Part shown: positions 62,049 through 64,000 of the stretch, piece by piece
Numbering within the stretch: position 1 is the first letter of the stretch
Layout of the letters: every line of letters starts with the position of its first letter
Assembly (NCBI RefSeq): GCF_016908515.1
Contig: NZ_JAFBEA010000002.1
Span: 124,001 to 188,000, forward strand
Reading direction: 5' to 3'
Origin: Virgibacillus halotolerans
GTDB taxonomy: Bacteria; Bacillota; Bacilli; Bacillales; Amphibacillaceae
Length of the DNA: 64,000 bases
Position numbers and translations under genes: made by a program
Notes under the pieces: generated by a model
Database searches by the model: none
Seen by the model: only the letters and a program-made list of their open reading frames with translations
What the model was told of the DNA's origin: nothing

Positions 62049-62819
62049 TTACTCTGAAAATTGAGGTTTTCTCTTTTCTTTAAAAGCTTTAATTCCCTCA
62101 TGAATATCATTTGAAAAATAAGCTGCATTATGATCGAATTCATTATCGACTGTCCCTGCCAGTATTGCCTGTGAGATTTCTTTTGCGGCTTTTATGGTAG
62201 ATTGCGATCGTATTCCAAGCAATTTAGCATAGTTATAAGTTTCTTCTACAATGGATTCTGTAGGATACACATGATCAATCAGTCCGAATTGGTAAGCTTC
62301 GGCTGTATCTAGGAATCGTCCGGAAAACAATATATCCTTTGCACGGGAAGGACCAACTGCATCAATGAGGCGTTTTGTTTGAGGGACCCCATATATAAGT
62401 CCGATCTTTGCAGGTGTGATACCAAATATTCCTGATTCTGAACTGAAGCGAATATCACAAGCAAGTGCAATTTCAGAGCCACCGCCAATACATGGTCCTT
62501 CAATCATTGCGATGACGGGTTTCGGGAAATTCTCAAGCGCATCTCCCGCTGCAGTAAGTTGATTATCATAATACTGCGAACGGGACGCGTTGACACGCTC
62601 TATAGAAAACTCCTCTATATCTGCTCCAGCACAAAAAACTTGCCTGTTAACCCCGCGAATGATTACAGATTTTACTTTTTTATCATTCTCAAGTTCAGCT
62701 AATATCTTCGGAATTTGTTTCCACATCTCTAATGTCATAGCATTCTTCTTCTCTGGTCGGTTTAAATAAATTGTAGCGATACCTTCTGCTTTATTAAGTA
62801 ATATTGTTTGTTCACTCAA
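62049..62819 (-). CDS. Enoyl-CoA hydratase/isomerase family protein
   Basis: A 256-residue crotonase-fold enzyme. 'NRPEKKNAMTLEMW', the oxyanion-hole 'FCAGADIEEFS' and 'EGPCIGGGSEIALACDIRFSSESGIFGITPAKIGLIYG' are complete. The expected active-site Glu position after the GGG loop is present (GGGSE), and 'GPSRAKDILFSGR' follows. It may hydrate, isomerise or decarboxylate an acyl-CoA. The TTG start at 62819 follows GGGAGGAG. It is the first gene of a minus-strand operon behind a sigma-54 promoter. Confidence 0.9.
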   Translation of the reverse strand: MSEQTILLNKAEGIATIYLNRPEKKNAMTLEMWKQIPKILAELENDKKVKSVIIRGVNRQVFCAGADIEEFSIERVNASRSQYYDNQLTAAGDALENFPKPVIAMIEGPCIGGGSEIALACDIRFSSESGIFGITPAKIGLIYGVPQTKRLIDAVGPSRAKDILFSGRFLDTAEAYQFGLIDHVYPTESIVEETYNYAKLLGIRSQSTIKAAKEISQAILAGTVDNEFDHNAAYFSNDIHEGIKAFKEKRKPQFSE

Positions 62820-62848
62820 TTAAATCTCCTCCCTTGCACATTATTAGT

Positions 62849-62865
62849 TGCAAGTATTGTGCCAA
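62849..62865 (-). promoter_or_regulatory. Sigma-54 (-24/-12) promoter
   Basis: On the minus strand TTGGCAC (62859-62865), five bases, TTGCA (62849-62853): a full match to the -24/-12 consensus. It lies 30 bases upstream of the enoyl-CoA hydratase start and faces the divergent sigma-54 activator gene. Confidence 0.92.
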
Positions 62866-62911
62866 GAACTTCTTAGGCAGTAAAATGATGATGAGGTAAT
62901 CTTTTTAACGT

Positions 62912-62925
62912 TGAAAGCGCTTTAC
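62912..62925. promoter_or_regulatory. cre-like box in the divergent promoter region
   Basis: TGAAAGCGCTTTAC matches the cre consensus at 12 of 14 positions. It lies between the sigma-54 promoter and the activator gene, so it may repress either or both. Confidence 0.5.
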
Positions 62926-62946
62926 ATTTTTGTTTTTGTGCGTACA

Positions 62947-62965
62947 ATGTTTCATAACGAAACAT
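62947..62965. promoter_or_regulatory. Inverted repeat, likely activator-binding site (UAS)
   Basis: ATGTTTC-N5-GAAACAT is a perfect dyad about 95 bases upstream of the -24 element, the normal distance for an enhancer-binding protein site. It is also close to the activator gene's own start. Confidence 0.65.
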
Positions 62966-63012
62966 ATAGATGATGCACAATGAAATCCAAGACAAAGAAA
63001 GGAAGGATAAAG

Positions 63013-64000
63013 TTGTATCTCAAAATTGTTATTACAGGATCAAGGAGATTCTCCTTACTGGCAAATGAGGCTATGAGTAATTTGAAAATCCCGGAATGGG
63101 TTCAGCTTGAAGTTAATGAACAACCAATTGAATCACTATTAGAAGAAGATGAACTGAAGCTGGAACAAATTCAGTTTGAACCAGCTACGATAATTATTAG
63201 TGGCGAACAAAGTGCAAAAAATCTTGAAAAAAAATTAAATATGATTGTTGTTCCAGTAAAGATAAATGAAAATGATGTGTTAGTATCTTTAACTAAGAAT
63301 GCTCCGGAAAAACATATAGCGATTATCAATTACAGGGCAAGGTTTGAAAGTATCGATTATATTTCAAATCAGTTGAACTTAAACATCTCTCAATATAGCT
63401 TCCAGAGTTTGAAAGGAATTCGCGAGGTCTTCGATGGAATTAAAAGAAAGAACATAAATAAAATAATTGGAGGAAGCTATGCCTGTGAAATAGCGGATGC
63501 CTATGGAATAGAGAGTGAATTTCTATATTCAGAAGGCTCATTACGTGAAGCAATTAAAACTGCGGTTAAATTTCTTGAGATTTATCGTAATGAAATGGAA
63601 CAAGCAGCGCTTTTTAAAACCGTTGCTAGTGTCAATAAGAGCGGTATTATAAGTATTAATGGGCTTCATCAAATTACTTCAATAAATAAGATTGGAGAAG
63701 AACTATTTGGTTTGTCTAAGGAAATTATTTTGGGGAAAAGCATTGAGGAGTGGATAGATAAGAAACATTTAGTTCATGTAGTGGACGGTCAACAGCCGAT
63801 TATCTTTAAGGTTAACAATCTAACATTTGCTGCTACATTATCACCAGTGTATGTTGCTAGTGAAAAATTTGGAGCCATTTTGGTTGTTGACGATGTTAAA
63901 GAAATTCAGAAAAAAGAATTAAATATTCGAAGTAGAATTAATAAAAGCACGTTTAAAGCACAATACCATTTTACAGAAATAATCGGTTCTAGTAAAAATA
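63013..64000 (+). CDS. Sigma-54 dependent activator, PrpR_N + PAS (cut by window end)
   Basis: The frame is open to the window end; 329 residues are seen. The N-terminal PrpR_N-type sensor (~1-185) shows 'IIISGEQSAKNLEKKLNMIVVPVKIN' and 'IIGGSYACEIADAYGIESEFLYSEGSLREAIKTA'. A PAS domain follows (~205-300, 'NKSGIISINGLHQITSINKIGEELFG'). The sequence stops at 'FTEIIGSSKN', the entry to the AAA+ domain. The start is TTG 63013 after AAAGAAAGGAAGG. It should activate the divergent -24/-12 promoter. PrpR_N sensors commonly bind organic-acid-derived ligands. Confidence 0.88.
   Translation, partial: MYLKIVITGSRRFSLLANEAMSNLKIPEWVQLEVNEQPIESLLEEDELKLEQIQFEPATIIISGEQSAKNLEKKLNMIVVPVKINENDVLVSLTKNAPEKHIAIINYRARFESIDYISNQLNLNISQYSFQSLKGIREVFDGIKRKNINKIIGGSYACEIADAYGIESEFLYSEGSLREAIKTAVKFLEIYRNEMEQAALFKTVASVNKSGIISINGLHQITSINKIGEELFGLSKEIILGKSIEEWIDKKHLVHVVDGQQPIIFKVNNLTFAATLSPVYVASEKFGAILVVDDVKEIQKKELNIRSRINKSTFKAQYHFTEIIGSSKN

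Noticed and set aside
1-64000. CRISPR arrays, tRNA or rRNA genes, prophage
   Set aside because: No regular direct-repeat/spacer series, no tRNA/rRNA-like segments and no phage structural or integrase genes were seen.

Overview
The window is AT-rich, has strong Gram-positive Shine-Dalgarno sequences and many TTG/GTG starts. It carries CcpA-like cre sites, LicT-type antiterminators, an LtaS-type polymerase, a class A beta-lactamase with BlaR1/BlaI, and a group IIC intron remnant resembling the Oceanobacillus iheyensis intron. All of this points to a low-GC Bacillaceae chromosome of the Oceanobacillus/Virgibacillus type. The species assignment is inference.

Layout. (1) 1-7161: the end of a PucR-type regulator, then a co-directional set with a nucleoside phosphorylase, an MFS transporter, an M20 carbamoyl-amidohydrolase, a PyrK/PyrD-type dihydroorotate dehydrogenase pair and a dihydroorotase-like amidohydrolase. 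Together these read as a pyrimidine (most likely orotate) degradation pathway. (2) 7555-15788: a formylglycine-generating enzyme, a TSUP anion exporter with a LysR regulator, a glucose-type PTS (separate IIA, LicT-type antiterminator, EIIBC) with three RAT/terminator switches, and a cytosolic sulfamidase-like sulfatase. These fit uptake and desulfation of a sulfated amino sugar. (3) 16.0-16.7 kb: a threonine aldolase pseudogene, a terminator and a truncated group IIC intron. (4) 16947-26510: a ula-like sugar-acid pathway (PTE-type lactonase, UlaD-like protein with an altered active-site motif, PfkB kinase, UlaE, KdgT permease, UlaF/AraD, phosphoketolase, SorC-type regulator), with a decayed second lactonase copy inside.

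(5) 26.5-27.5 kb is decayed DNA with a VanZ-like fragment. (6) 27606-30901: an AraC regulator, a GPH symporter and a creatininase-family amidohydrolase. (7) 31851-40615: a PucR regulator followed by a tight eight-gene operon (Asp/Glu racemase, OPT transporter, DUF917, DUF1177, AroM, M29-like peptidase, two nitroreductase-fold proteins). This is the best candidate for an undescribed catabolic system. (8) 41267-46600: aldehyde dehydrogenase, a complete blaI-blaR1/bla locus with twin operators, and an IS3-type transposase remnant. (9) 46887-59023: mostly housekeeping or envelope genes (AspA, small membrane protein and lipoproteins, SstT-like transporter, SH3-amidase, ZIP transporter, LtaS-like enzyme, DUF218 lipoprotein with a 20-codon leader ORF). 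(10) 59373-64000: a sigma-54 regulon with a CaiB-type CoA transferase, a MatC carrier and an enoyl-CoA hydratase behind a consensus -24/-12 promoter, divergent from a PrpR_N-type activator that is cut by the window end.

Most catabolic modules have their own regulator, and several have a cre-like box at the promoter. The region therefore looks like an accessory catabolic island under glucose repression. All calls come from reading the sequence; no database search was run.
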